Part shown: positions 18,395 to 27,013 of the stretch, piece after piece
Numbering within the stretch: the first letter of the stretch is position 1
Layout of the letters: each line of letters opens with the position of its first letter
NCBI GenBank assembly: GCA_963790875.1
Contig: CAWBQT010000003.1
Location: forward strand, 434,001 to 498,000
Source: AP-15 sp963790875
GTDB taxonomy: Bacteria; Pseudomonadota; Alphaproteobacteria; ATCC43930; CGMCC-115725
Length of the DNA: 64,000 nucleotides
Direction of reading: 5' to 3'
Translations under genes and position numbers: made by a program
Notes under the pieces: generated by a model
What the model saw: only the letters and a program-made list of their open reading frames with translations
What the model was told of the DNA's origin: nothing
Database searches by the model: none

Positions 18395-19401
18395 GGCGTC
18401 ACCACGAGCTTGCCGAAGACCCGCCGTTGTTCGAGACGCGCTAGCCCTTCCGCCGCGCGCTCGAGCGGCAAGGTCTCATCGATGACGGCGGCGAGGCGGC
18501 CCGCCCGCACCATCTCGAGGAGGGCCGTCACATCGTCGCGCGCCCAGCCGTTCGAGCCGAGGATCTGCAATTCGAAGGTCCAGATATAGCGGATGTCCTC
18601 GGGCGGCTCGAAGCCGGCCGTCGCACCGCAGGTCAGCAGCCGGCCGCCAACGCGCAGGACCTTGAGGCTCTTCGTCCAGCTGTCGCCGCCAGTGTAGTTG
18701 ACGACGACATCGAGGCCGCGGTCGCTGCCTGCGCCGCGCCGGGCGGGCTTCCCGTAGCGGTCGTAGACTGCCTGCACGAAATCTTCTCGCGCATAATCGA
18801 TAATGTAGTCGGCGCCGAGGGCCAAGAGCCGCGCCGCCTTTTCCGCCGAGCTCGTGGCCGCGATCACGGTCGCCCCGGCCAGCTTGGCGAGCTGCACGCA
18901 GCACACGCCGACGCCGCCCGAGGCGCCGAGGATCAGCACCTTTTCGTCGGCGGCGACATGACCCTTTGCCACCATCATGCGGCGGGCCGTGCCGTAGGCG
19001 CAGGGGAGTGCGGCCGCCTCGGCGAAGCCGACGCCGTCGGGCAGCCTTATCAGCTGATGGGCGCGCAGGCGGCAATATTCGGCGAGGCCGCCATGCTGGG
19101 TCTCGCCGGTGAGGCCGCCCTCGACCCGGTTGATCGGGTCGCCGAGCACCCGATCGCCGACTTTCCAGCCGCCGACCCCCGGGCCGAGTTCGGCGATCTC
19201 GCCGGCCACGTCGAGGCCCATGATCGCCGGCATCGGGATCCTGATCCCCGGCATGCCGCGGCAGGTGAAGACGTCGTGATAGTTGAGCGCCGTGGCGCGC
19301 ACGCGCAACACGACGTCACCGTCGCCGGGCACCGGGTCGGGAAAGCCGCTTTCGAGGCGCAAACCACCGGCGCCGTGTTGCCGCAGCACGAGGGCTCTCA
19401 T
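18391..19401 (-). CDS. Medium-chain alcohol dehydrogenase/quinone oxidoreductase family protein
   Basis: A 336-residue NAD(P)-dependent reductase. The GroES-like domain includes ALNYHDVFTCRGMPG and GLDVAGEIAELG; the Rossmann domain has LILGASGGVGVCCVQLAK. GDRVLG is followed by the lobe QHGGLAEYC. The catalytic-zinc Cys of alcohol dehydrogenases is replaced by Asn-Tyr-His-Asp (NYHD), as in zinc-free quinone oxidoreductase and enoyl reductase subfamilies, so a C=C or ketone reduction is more likely than alcohol oxidation. It overlaps both neighbours by four bases (ATGA upstream, GTGA downstream), the third gene of the operon. Confidence 0.88.
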   Translation of the reverse strand: MRALVLRQHGAGGLRLESGFPDPVPGDGDVVLRVRATALNYHDVFTCRGMPGIRIPMPAIMGLDVAGEIAELGPGVGGWKVGDRVLGDPINRVEGGLTGETQHGGLAEYCRLRAHQLIRLPDGVGFAEAAALPCAYGTARRMMVAKGHVAADEKVLILGASGGVGVCCVQLAKLAGATVIAATSSAEKAARLLALGADYIIDYAREDFVQAVYDRYGKPARRGAGSDRGLDVVVNYTGGDSWTKSLKVLRVGGRLLTCGATAGFEPPEDIRYIWTFELQILGSNGWARDDVTALLEMVRAGRLAAVIDETLPLERAAEGLARLEQRRVFGKLVVTP

Positions 19402-20945
19402 GTCTCGCCGATCCCGATCGAAGGTTGCGACAGGAGTTCAGCGGCGCGCGCCGCAAGACCGCGCCGGTCGATCTTGTTGGTGCCGGCGAGCGGCATTTCG
19501 TCCAACAGCCAGACCCGGCGCGGATGCAGATAGGGTGCCGCGTTGCGCAACGCAAATTCCTTGATCGCCGCCTCGCTCGGCGCAGTCCCCGGCCGCGGCA
19601 CCACAAAGGCGACCGGCTTCTTGAATTTGAGGTCGTCGTCGACCGGCACGACGGCGGCCTCCTGAACATCGGGATGGCGCTCGAGCAGCTTTTCAACCTC
19701 GCTCGGATAGACATTCTCACCGCCGCTGACGAACATGTCGTCGGCGCGCCCGATGAAGAAATAAAACCCCTCCCGGTCGCGGCGGAAGACGTCGCTGGTG
19801 ATGTAGAAGCCGTCCTCGGTGAAGGCGGCGCGCGTCGCTTCCGGCAAATTGTGGTAGCCGGTCATCAGCGCCGGGCAGCGCATTTGCAACACGCCTTCCG
19901 AGGCATCCAGCTTGCCGTCGGCGGCGAGGCGCAGTGCCACTCGCGGGTGTGCTGTGCCGACCGACAGAGCGGGCGTCTCGCGGCCGTCGGGATGCGGCGC
20001 AAAGACGATCGGGCCGGCTTCGGTCGTGCCGTAGCCGTTGGTGATTGCGGTGCCGGGGAAGGCCTCGCGCACCGCCTGCCACAGCGCCGGCGACACCGGC
20101 GCCGACCCCATGCGCACCGTCGCGACCGCGCCGAGGTCGCGCTGCGCCAGCAACGCGCGCTCGCGCAGCATCATCGCGATCATCGTCGGCACCGAGGTCA
20201 GCACCGTCGCGCGATGGCGGCTCGCCGCCACGATGTATTGGGCGGCGTTGAAGCCCGGCAGGAGAATGATCGCGTCATTCTGGACGAGAGCCGCCTGGCA
20301 TACCGCGAGCGCATTCATGTGGTAGAGCGGTGCCGCGACGAGCGGCCGCTCGCTGCGGCGCGGCGGCGAGCGCAGCCGCTGGTCGACGACCCAGAGGTGG
20401 CTGTGATGCGACAGCACGACGCCTTTCGGCCGTCCGCCCGACCCCGAGGTATAAAGGAACATCGCCGGCGCGGCCGGGTACGGTACCGTCGCGGCAAAGG
20501 GGCCGGGGTCGAGGAATGCCGCGAATTCGTCACCGAAGGCGACGCAGGCGAGGCCGGGCGGGCAGAGCGGCCGGCGCGGCGGATCGCAGAATACGAAGCG
20601 CGCGCCGCAATCCGCGAGGATCGCGGCGACCGTTGGCGACGGCAATTTCCAGTTGACCGGGACGGCGACGAGGCCGGCCCGCATCGCGCCGAACACGCTC
20701 GTCAGGAACTCGGCGCGGTTTGCCGACAGGATCGCTACCCGCTCCTGAGGCGCGAGGCCGCGCGCGAGGAGCCCGCGTGCGACCGCGTCGGCGAGCCGGT
20801 CGAATTCACCATATGAATAACTTCGCGGCGCGCCGTCGCCGCCGAGATCGATCAGCGCCGGCGCCTCCAAATCGCCCGACCGGTCGACCGCGTCGCCGAG
20901 ATTGCGGAACCGGGTCGGCTCGTATCGGGCTGGCTCGGCCGCCAT
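19398..20945 (-). CDS. AMP-dependent acyl-CoA synthetase/ligase
   Basis: A 515-residue enzyme of the acyl-adenylate-forming superfamily. The ATP-binding loop is LYTSGSGGRPKGVVLSH, the A5 region NGYGTTEAGPIVF, the A7 region YITSDVFRRDREGFYFFIGR, and the C-terminal lysine region AGTNKIDRRGL. It converts a carboxylic acid, ATP and CoA to acyl-CoA. The chain length or ring type of the acid cannot be read. It starts three bases after the VOC gene stop and overlaps the next gene by ATGA. With the VOC protein, the reductase and the thioesterase it forms a small carboxylic-acid catabolic operon. Confidence 0.92.
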   Translation of the reverse strand: MAAEPARYEPTRFRNLGDAVDRSGDLEAPALIDLGGDGAPRSYSYGEFDRLADAVARGLLARGLAPQERVAILSANRAEFLTSVFGAMRAGLVAVPVNWKLPSPTVAAILADCGARFVFCDPPRRPLCPPGLACVAFGDEFAAFLDPGPFAATVPYPAAPAMFLYTSGSGGRPKGVVLSHHSHLWVVDQRLRSPPRRSERPLVAAPLYHMNALAVCQAALVQNDAIILLPGFNAAQYIVAASRHRATVLTSVPTMIAMMLRERALLAQRDLGAVATVRMGSAPVSPALWQAVREAFPGTAITNGYGTTEAGPIVFAPHPDGRETPALSVGTAHPRVALRLAADGKLDASEGVLQMRCPALMTGYHNLPEATRAAFTEDGFYITSDVFRRDREGFYFFIGRADDMFVSGGENVYPSEVEKLLERHPDVQEAAVVPVDDDLKFKKPVAFVVPRPGTAPSEAAIKEFALRNAAPYLHPRRVWLLDEMPLAGTNKIDRRGLAARAAELLSQPSIGIGET

Positions 20946-20948
20946 GGC

Positions 20949-21812
20949 CTATTCCGCGAAAACGAGCGTCGTGTTGAACGCAGCAGCCGCCGGCACGATG
21001 ACCCGCCGCGCGTCGGTTTGCCGCCCCGGGATCGCGCTCAAGAAGCGGACGGTTTCGGGCAATGACCGTACCGTGAATTCCGCCGCCGCGAGGTATTCGC
21101 CGCGCCCGGCAGGATCGGCGGCGGCTGAGCCGAATTCCGCGGCCACCGCCGCGGGCGTCGTCAACTCGACGCGCGCGGCACCGGCGCCGACGGTCACAGC
21201 TCCGTCGGCCTTCGCCGTGGCGGCATCGGCGCCGAACAGGGCCTGGAACAGCGCCGCCGTGCGCAACGGCTCGGGGCAGGCGACGACGATGCGAGCAATC
21301 GCGCCGGCACCGTTCGGGTGCGCCCGCCACTCCTCGCGCCACACCAGTTCCGGCGTCAGGTGCTCGCAGAAATAGACGCGCCCCATCGGCACCTTCTCGG
21401 GATCGAGCCGCGTCGTCCGAAAGCGTGCGTCGCATGTCGCGCCGGCCAGGGTCACCGGGCGCGAGAAGGATTGGACCGGCTGGATCGGCAGGCCGGCGGC
21501 GAGTGCCGCCCGGTAGATGCTCTCGGCGTCATCCGCCTTAAACACCAGGCCGTTGAGTCCGATCGGAAAGGGCTGGATCTCGGCACGGCTCATGCCGCCG
21601 GCGCCAAAGCCGAGGAGCTCCAGATAGTCGGTCGCGAAGACAGCCAAATGATTGCTCGAACCGAGCGTGTGGTGGCCGCGCGGCGTCAGCTGAAAGCCGA
21701 GCTCGGTAAAGCGTCGCGCCGCCTCGTCGATGCGGTCGCGCACGTCGATGACGATATGATCGAGGACTGGAGAGGACAGGGTGGTGCCACCTTTCGGCGC
21801 ATTCGGCTTCAC
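20949..21812 (-). CDS. VOC superfamily protein (glyoxalase/dioxygenase-like)
   Basis: A 287-residue protein with two paired beta-alpha-beta modules of the vicinal-oxygen-chelate fold. The first begins VLDHIVIDVRDRIDEAARRF and TELGFQLTPRGHHTLGSSNH. An internal YFCEHLTPELVW stretch provides His and Glu that could bind metal. Such proteins include ring-cleaving dioxygenases, glyoxalases and non-catalytic sulfonate-type proteins. The assigned start is a GTG with no good ribosome site; the true start could be a few codons on. It is the first gene of the acyl-CoA operon, so it may act on the same small acid. Confidence 0.75.
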   Translation of the reverse strand: MKPNAPKGGTTLSSPVLDHIVIDVRDRIDEAARRFTELGFQLTPRGHHTLGSSNHLAVFATDYLELLGFGAGGMSRAEIQPFPIGLNGLVFKADDAESIYRAALAAGLPIQPVQSFSRPVTLAGATCDARFRTTRLDPEKVPMGRVYFCEHLTPELVWREEWRAHPNGAGAIARIVVACPEPLRTAALFQALFGADAATAKADGAVTVGAGAARVELTTPAAVAAEFGSAAADPAGRGEYLAAAEFTVRSLPETVRFLSAIPGRQTDARRVIVPAAAAFNTTLVFAE

Positions 21813-21952
21813 GCCGGAAGGGTAAGGCCATGCTCCCCCGGCCGCAACCGCGCCGAGCGCCGCTATGAGCGAGGCGCTGTTGGCGATCGGGTCGGGTCAG
21901 TTTGTTGGCTGCGACGGCCCGCCGCTGCAGTTCGTGATAGGTCGCGGCGGCC

Positions 21953-22558
21953 TTAAACGGGCGAGGAGGCCTTGAGGCCCTGAGCGCGCGCCGCGGCGGC
22001 GAACCACGTCTCAGTTGCCAGGGCTCGACGCAGCGGCGTCTCTATCGACGCCGGCGCGTTGGCGATATAGGCCACTGCCTGGGCCTTACCGGACGGATTG
22101 AGACCGCGCAGATAGTCGACGGCGGCGCCGACCGAGAAAGCCCGGCCAATCCTCTCCTCGAAATTGCCGGGAAGGTCGGTCCAGACAACAGCGTTGATAC
22201 CGATGCGCCGGGCCCAGGCGGCAATCGCCTCGCCGGATTCGGGATCTCGGCATCGCCGACGGCGAGGGTCCGGGCCAAGGCAGCCGATGTTCGCGACGAT
22301 GGTGCCCTCGCGAAGCTGCAAATCGGCGACCGCATCGGCCAGGGCGGTCCGCCGGCTGCCCGCATGGCAAACGCTGTTGCCGGCGCCGAAGACCGGATCG
22401 ATCGCCAGGGTCAGCGCGCCATCGCGGCTCGCCGAGATTCGCGAGAACTCGAGCTTGAGGACCGGCCCGCCGGTCCGCGACGGATCGTGCCACTGGTCGA
22501 ATTCGGGCCGTGCGTCCCAGATCAGCGAACCCCAGCCGAGCAGCGCGATCGCCGTCAT
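21953..22558 (-). CDS. Uncharacterised protein, possibly gamma-glutamylcyclotransferase-like
   Basis: A 201-residue cytoplasmic protein beginning MTAIALLGWGSLIWD. An opening strand followed by GWGSL(I)W resembles the YGSL substrate loop of gamma-glutamylcyclotransferase-fold proteins, and a Glu in the middle (NFEERIG) could be the acid, but the rest does not match well enough to assign activity. The C-terminal half is Ala-rich and helical (SIETPLRRALATETW). It lies 140 bp upstream of the VOC gene on the same strand and may or may not be in that operon. Confidence 0.6.
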   Translation of the reverse strand: MTAIALLGWGSLIWDARPEFDQWHDPSRTGGPVLKLEFSRISASRDGALTLAIDPVFGAGNSVCHAGSRRTALADAVADLQLREGTIVANIGCLGPDPRRRRCRDPESGEAIAAWARRIGINAVVWTDLPGNFEERIGRAFSVGAAVDYLRGLNPSGKAQAVAYIANAPASIETPLRRALATETWFAAAARAQGLKASSPV

Positions 22559-22691
22559 GCCGAAACCCTAGATCGCAGTGAGCGATTGGGTCGGGAATCG
22601 GCGCGTCCGTCTTTCGGCTTCGCTCTCAACTTTCCTGCCCGGAAATTGGTTATAGCCGGACGCCGGCGGCCGCAACCGACGCCCCGCAGGG

Positions 22692-23754
22692 TTATTCGGC
22701 GGCCGTCTGGGCGGCCGCGCCCGGCGGCTGTTCGCGTTCGATCAGGTCGGCCATCAGTCGCCGGAACTGGTTGAGGGCGCCGTCCGACGCCAGCCGCAGC
22801 ATCCGCGCCGCGGGCGTCGCCGCAATGACCCGTTGCTGCGCTTCGATCATCGCCTTATCCTCGGCGAACGCCTTTTCGAAGGAGGCGATCTGCTGTCGCG
22901 AGTTTTCCTCGGTCGCGCGCGTCTTCTTCGAGACAGCCGGAATAGAAATAAATCGTCTGCCGGTCGGCGATCGGCGTCACGGCTTGCGACGTCAGCGATC
23001 GCCACATCGGCGCCGCGGACGGCGCTTGCATGCCTGAGGCCTTGGCCGTGCCTGGCGGGTAGGAGCTCGCCGCCAGCAGGAATAGGCCGGGCACCAGGTA
23101 ATCGTAGGACGCCCACATATCGGTGAAGGTTCCGGCCGGGAGATTGAGATAGCCCGGCGCGGGCTGGCTCAACACCCAGCGCTGGATGCGCAGACCGCGC
23201 TCGATCCGGGTAGTCGTCGGGCGGCTTTCCCCCCAGCTCATGGTGTTCCGGCCGAGCGCGTTCTGGTGCACGTAGCTCAGATGCGAGAGGTCGAGCAGGT
23301 TGTCGTTGATCAGCTCGTAGGAGGCCGCATAGGAGAGTTCGCCGGTCTGCATGTGCCAAAGGGGATCGTGATGTCCGAGTGCTCGCGGAATGGCCGTTGG
23401 ATCGGCGAGTGCCGGGTCGCCCATCCACAGCCACACCCAACGGTCCTGTTCGACGACCGGATAGCTGCGAACCATGGCGGTGGACGGGATGATCTCCTGC
23501 TGCGGGATCTCGACGCACTTTCCGGAAGGGGAGAATTTCAGACCGTGATACATGCAGCGCAGATCGTCACCTTCGAGGCGCCCGCGCGACAGCGGCGCCA
23601 GGCGATGGCAGCAGCGGTCCTCCAGCGCCGCCACTCTCCCGTTGCGCTGGCGATAGAGGACGATCGGTTCGCCCAACAACTGCCGCCCGACGAGCACCTG
23701 CTTAGGGAAATGGTGGCTCCAGCCCGCGACATACCAGCAATTCCGCAGAAACAT
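22692..23754 (-). pseudogene. VanA-type Rieske oxygenase (vanillate O-demethylase-like), frame-broken near the C-terminus
   Basis: The true start is the ATG at 23754 (MFLRNCWYVAGWSHHF) behind GGGAGG. The Rieske site is CCHRLAPLSRG and CMYHGLKF; the mononuclear iron site is NLLDLSHLSYVHQNALG. Reading stays open to about 22910-22930, where the C-terminal helix changes frame: IYFYSGCLEED continues, one base on, as TRATEENSRQQIASFEKAF and AEDKAMIEAQQRV, ending in a TAA at 22692. The locus is 1063 bp, one base too many. Family members oxidatively demethylate methoxylated aromatics with a separate reductase, which is not here. The loss touches only the last 75 residues, so an assembly error is as likely as a mutation. 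Confidence 0.8.
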
Positions 23755-23789
23755 TACGGTCCTCCCTTTGCTACCGTTGGAAACATTGC

Positions 23790-23812
23790 GGTTATTGATT
23801 GCTGCGTCAACC
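23790..23812. promoter_or_regulatory. Possible MarR operator between divergent genes
   Basis: The imperfect palindrome GGTTATTGATTGCTGCGTC followed by AACC (TTGA and TCAA half sites 8 bases apart) lies about 40 bp upstream of the Rieske oxygenase start, in the gap shared with the divergent MarR gene. MarR proteins typically bind such dyads. Weak, position-based evidence. Confidence 0.25.
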
Positions 23813-23996
23813 ATATTTGGGTGCTCCCGGCGCTTGGACCGCGGCTCCTTCCCGCCCGATGCGTGTCGTCGATCAGGGATCCCGGCCTCGCGGCGTATCG
23901 GGCACGGGTCGAATCGGCAAGCATCGGAAACTCGCAGGTGTTGCTTGAGTTTTGGCACACTCGTACCGACGAAAGCCGGTGCCATGGCTGCAATGG

Positions 23997-24016
23997 ATCC
24001 CGACGTTCTTCGGGAT
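23997..24016. repeat. REP-like intergenic hairpin
   Basis: ATCCCGA and TCGGGAT form perfect 7-bp arms around a 6-base loop, followed by GACGAT. The flanks translate to the string that dispersed intergenic repeats of many alphaproteobacteria give (RKPVPWLQWIPTFFGMT). A related hairpin with the same GACGAT tail is at 61041. It sits just upstream of the MarR ribosome site. Confidence 0.5.
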
Positions 24017-24039
24017 GACGATGTCGAGGAGGGGTTCGC

Positions 24040-24549
24040 ATGCGCCGGATGTCCGCGGCGAGACAATCGCAGGGTGTCCACCTGCCGGCCGCCGACGAGT
24101 TCGGGAGGTCGATCGGCTATCTGCTCGGCGCCATTTCGAACATTCTTTCGATCGGCGGGTCGCAACTTTATCGGCGCGCCTTCGACATCGGGCTCGGGGA
24201 GTGGCGCCTGATGTGGGTCCTGGCGATCGCGCCGCGGATCAGCGCCCGACGCGCCTCAGACATCGTCGGCGTCGACAAGGCGGCGATCAGCCGCGCTCTT
24301 GCTGGACTCGAGCGGCGCGGGCTTGTCGAGGCGATCGCCGATCCGCGCGACAGCCGACAGCGGATCATCGCGCTGTCCGCGGCGGGCGAACAATTGCACA
24401 GCCGGATCATGGTCGTCGCCAGGGAACGCGAGCGCCGGCTGTTGTCGCCATTTGCCAAGGAAGAGGTCCGCATGCTGCTCGACCTGCTGCGCCGCCTGCA
24501 TGCCAACGCGAGCCACGCCAACGCCTTCGATCCGCTCTCTCTTGGGTGA
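24040..24549 (+). CDS. MarR family transcriptional regulator
   Basis: A 169-residue winged-helix regulator. The DNA-binding part runs EWRLMWVLAIAP, then ARRASDIVGVDKAAISRALA (recognition helix), and the wing DPRDSRQRIIALSAAGEQL carries the typical D-R-D/S-R pattern. The C-terminal helices supply dimerisation. GAGGAGG lies eight bases before the ATG. It is divergent from the VanA-like oxygenase, so it probably controls that gene in response to an aromatic ligand, as MarR proteins commonly do for their neighbours. An ISNCY element begins 18 bp after its stop codon and may have cut off downstream genes. Confidence 0.9.
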   Translation: MRRMSAARQSQGVHLPAADEFGRSIGYLLGAISNILSIGGSQLYRRAFDIGLGEWRLMWVLAIAPRISARRASDIVGVDKAAISRALAGLERRGLVEAIADPRDSRQRIIALSAAGEQLHSRIMVVARERERRLLSPFAKEEVRMLLDLLRRLHANASHANAFDPLSLG

Positions 24550-24566
24550 CCGCTAGCTAAGCTAGC

Positions 24567-24589
24567 TAGCTACTTTCCGGCGCAAAAAT
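24567..24589 (+). repeat. Left terminal inverted repeat of the ISNCY element
   Basis: Exact reverse complement, over 23 bases, of 26610-26632. It begins TAGCTACTTTCCGG. Confidence 0.9.
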
Positions 24590-24713
24590 ACGCGGCTAAC
24601 CGACTGATTTCGAACAGCGGATCAGCGCATCGGCGTGCGTGAACGTACGGATCTGGTGGCGGTGCGCTGAGGCAATCGGCGTAGAAAAGTTTTCGCTGAA
24701 AGCGGTTGACGCG

Positions 24714-25085
24714 ATGCGACCGGTTCCGTTTCATCTCTTTAGCGTGAAACGAATCGCCGACATCCTCGAAACCCGCCAGGAACTGATCAACCAGTTGCCG
24801 GTGACCGGGGAGATCCTGCGCGGTTCGCTGCTGCAGCGCCTGGTGCGTCACCGCACTGGCTGCACGGTCTGCGCCGCCGGCGGCGGGCATCCGCTGTGGG
24901 TTCTGACGGTCAGCTATCCGGGCGCACGGACGCGGCAGTTCAGCCTGCGGCGCGAGCAGGTTGACGAGGTGCGGCGCTGGCTCGGCAACTACCACAAGCT
25001 GAAAGAGGCGATCGAGGCGATCTGCGAGCTCAACCACGATTTGCTGCGGCCCGAGGACGGCGGCCGGCGGCGGCGGCCCGCGTGA
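24714..25085 (+). CDS. ISNCY accessory protein (DUF6788-like)
   Basis: A 123-residue basic protein encoded upstream of the transposase, which it overlaps by four bases (GTGA), so translation is coupled. The conserved core is TGEILRGSLLQRLVRHRTGC and GHPLWVLTVSYPGARTRQFS, with a CxxC pair (CTVCAAG) that could hold zinc, and a helical end (VDEVRRWLGNYHKLKEAIE). Such small proteins accompany this transposase type in several insertion sequences and may help end recognition; their role is not established. The ATG at 24714 is chosen because homologous content starts after it, but a GTG at 24639 is possible. Confidence 0.7.
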   Translation: MRPVPFHLFSVKRIADILETRQELINQLPVTGEILRGSLLQRLVRHRTGCTVCAAGGGHPLWVLTVSYPGARTRQFSLRREQVDEVRRWLGNYHKLKEAIEAICELNHDLLRPEDGGRRRRPA

Positions 25086-26518
25086 TTGAGCGGTGGCGGG
25101 CGCAGCGCAGTTTCGGCGACGGGCTGATCACCGCCGAGGTCGCCGATTTGCACGAAGCCTGGATGCGGCAGGCCGATCGCGTGCTGGATGACCCGCAGAT
25201 CCTCGCCCCGGTTTACCAGGCCCTCGCCCAGCGCTGCCCGAAGAGCCGCAGCCGCGGCCGCAAGGGAACCCCGGCCGAGGTGGTGCTGCGGCTGTTGGTG
25301 CTCAAGCACATCCGCAACTGGAGCTACGAGGGGCTCGAGCGCGAGGTGCGCGCCAACCTGGTGTACGGAGATTTCACCCGCGTCGGCGGCAGCAAGACGC
25401 CGGATGCCAAGACCATGGGCCGCTGGGGCGTGGCGCTGGGGCCGGCGGCGATCAAACAGATCCACGAGCGCATGGTGCAGATCGCGCATGAGAGCGGCGT
25501 GGCGCCCGGCCGGCGCATGCGGGTCGACACCACGGTGGTCGAGACCAACATCCACTATCCGACCGACAGCACGCTGCTCGGCGACGGCGTGCGGGTGCTG
25601 ACCCGGACGATGCAGCGGATCGGCAAGATCGTCGGCCCGGTCGGCGCCAAGCTGCGCGACCGCAGGCGCAGCGTCAAATTCCGCCTGCTGGAGATCGCCC
25701 GGGCGGCGCGCGGCAAGGTGCCCGACCGCGCCAAGCTGGCGCAGGCCTACGGCAAGTTGCTCGACACCACCGCGCGGGTGGTAGGACAGGCCAAGCGCTT
25801 TACCGGCGAGATCAGCCAAGGCGTCAAATCCGCCGCCGATGCCGGCAAGCAGCCGGTGCTGGAGAGACTGCGCGCGAAGCTGGACACAACCGTGTCGCTG
25901 GTGCGGCAGGTCATGCGGCAGACCCGGGCGCGGGTGTTCGGCGGCGACACGCATGCCGAAGGCAAGATCGTCAGCGTCTTCGAGCCGTCGACCGAGATCA
26001 TCCGCAAAGGCAAGGCCGGCAAACCGACCGAATTCGGCAAGATGGTCAAATTGCAGGAGGCCGAGAACCAGATCGTCACCGAATACGAAGTCTACGACCG
26101 GCGTCCCAGCGACGCCGATTTGCTGATCCCCGCAATCGACACGCACCAAGCCAAGCTCGGCCGCGCGCCGCACCTGGTCGCCGCCGACGCCGCCTTCTAC
26201 TCCGCCAAAAACGAGGCGGCGGCCAAGGCCAAGGGGGTCAAACGCGTTTCTATCCCCAATCGCTCCAGCAAGAGCCCGGCCCGCAAAGCCGAGCAGAAGA
26301 AGCGCTGGTTCCGCAACGGCCAGAAATGGCGAACCGGATGCGAGGGCCGCATCAGCGTGATCAAGCGCCGACACGGCCTCAACCGCAGCCGATACAAAGG
26401 TGACGACGGCATGAAGCGCTGGGTCGGGCTCGGCGTGATCGGCGACAACCTCATCAATATCAGCCAGGCATTGGCCAAACCCAAAGCCAAAGCCAAACCG
26501 AACCCGCTGGCAGGCTGA
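25082..26518 (+). CDS. ISNCY family transposase
   Basis: A 478-residue DDE transposase, apparently intact. Acidic catalytic residues can be placed at D149 (RMRVDTTVVETNI), D369 (LVAADAAFYS) and E421 (CEGRISVIKRRHG). The N-terminal part (LRLLVLKHIRNWSYEGLERE) is the usual helical DNA-binding region, and a long Arg/Lys-rich insertion domain lies between the first two catalytic residues. The GTG start overlaps the accessory ORF. Both terminal repeats are intact as well, so the element may be active. Confidence 0.92.
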   Translation: MIERWRAQRSFGDGLITAEVADLHEAWMRQADRVLDDPQILAPVYQALAQRCPKSRSRGRKGTPAEVVLRLLVLKHIRNWSYEGLEREVRANLVYGDFTRVGGSKTPDAKTMGRWGVALGPAAIKQIHERMVQIAHESGVAPGRRMRVDTTVVETNIHYPTDSTLLGDGVRVLTRTMQRIGKIVGPVGAKLRDRRRSVKFRLLEIARAARGKVPDRAKLAQAYGKLLDTTARVVGQAKRFTGEISQGVKSAADAGKQPVLERLRAKLDTTVSLVRQVMRQTRARVFGGDTHAEGKIVSVFEPSTEIIRKGKAGKPTEFGKMVKLQEAENQIVTEYEVYDRRPSDADLLIPAIDTHQAKLGRAPHLVAADAAFYSAKNEAAAKAKGVKRVSIPNRSSKSPARKAEQKKRWFRNGQKWRTGCEGRISVIKRRHGLNRSRYKGDDGMKRWVGLGVIGDNLINISQALAKPKAKAKPNPLAG

Positions 26519-26609
26519 CCTTTCTCAGCCCCCGAGCGCCATGCAAACCGCCGGCCCACCGCCGGCGGTTCCCGCTTGCCGCCGCAGCCGACCCTCTTCC
26601 GAAACACCC

Positions 26610-26632
26610 GATTTTTGCGCCGGAAAGTAGCT
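26610..26632 (-). repeat. Right terminal inverted repeat of the ISNCY element
   Basis: Ends GCGCCGGAAAGTAGCTA; a perfect inverted copy of the left end. The copy at 30301-30323 matches it in 22 of 23 positions, in the same orientation. Confidence 0.9.
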
Positions 26633-26639
26633 AAACTCG

Positions 26640-26884
26640 CCAGCCAGCCAGGCGCCGCTCCGACCAGACCTTGCGGCGCGTCGGTCGGCGAGACGGATGA
26701 TGCCAAGCTCGCATTTGGCGATCCGGCGGCGCTTTGCCGTCCTCGGTGACGAGGACCCGCCGGTCGAGCGTGTGGCCAACAGCGTCTTCCAGTTCCGCGC
26801 ACCGCGCGGCCGGCCGCCCGGGATGGCCCGCTGGCCCGGTTTGAAGGGCGTCGGAGGGGTCAGTGCCTATCGATCCGGTCCTGA
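26640..26884 (-). pseudogene. DUF5681 family remnant, frame-broken and truncated by the IS
   Basis: The leftward frame starts ALQTGPAGHPGRPAARC, the FQPGQSGNPxGRP opening of DUF5681 proteins, continues LEDAVGHTLDRRVLVTEDGK, and then changes frame to KRRRIAKCELGIIRLADRRA, which is the expected next block. It runs into the ISNCY right end at 26632 and is lost. These proteins are frequent near phages and mobile elements; function unknown. Frame change plus truncation make it non-functional. Confidence 0.6.
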
Positions 26885-26928
26885 ATGATTTGATTGTTGA
26901 ATGCTCCGATTGCTGCAACAAACCGTAG

Positions 26929-26936
26929 CAAGTTTG
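26929..26936. repeat. 8-bp target site duplication, left copy
   Basis: CAAGTTTG directly precedes the left end of the IS1595 element; the same octamer follows the right end at 29901-29908. Eight bases is the duplication length known for the IS1595 family. Confidence 0.85.
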
Positions 26937-26961
26937 GGGAGTTATATAGATGACTCCCTCG
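26937..26961 (+). repeat. Left terminal inverted repeat of the IS1595 element
   Basis: Begins GGGAGTTATATAGATGACTC; 23 of 25 bases match the reverse complement of 29876-29900. Confidence 0.88.
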
Positions 26962-27013
26962 TGGGGTGATCTGCTATCCTGGCGAGAGAGAACCAGGAAC
27001 GGGGACCTCGCAG

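Larger units (their letters stand above)
24567..26632 (+). mobile_element. Complete ISNCY-family insertion sequence (2066 bp)
   Basis: The element is bounded by perfect 23-bp inverted repeats (24567-24589 and 26610-26632; outer 20 bases TAGCTACTTTCCGGCGCAAA). It contains two overlapping genes, a small accessory ORF and a 478-residue transposase. The host flank on the left is a run of CTAG-like repeats, so the target duplication cannot be defined. The right flank is a broken DUF5681 gene, whose other half is not found on the left, which implies a rearrangement after or during insertion. A solitary copy of the right-end repeat occurs at 30301. Confidence 0.9.

Noticed and set aside
24989..26374. 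461-residue leftward frame opposite the ISNCY transposase
   Set aside because: Antisense of the transposase gene, Arg/His-rich, with no ribosome site.
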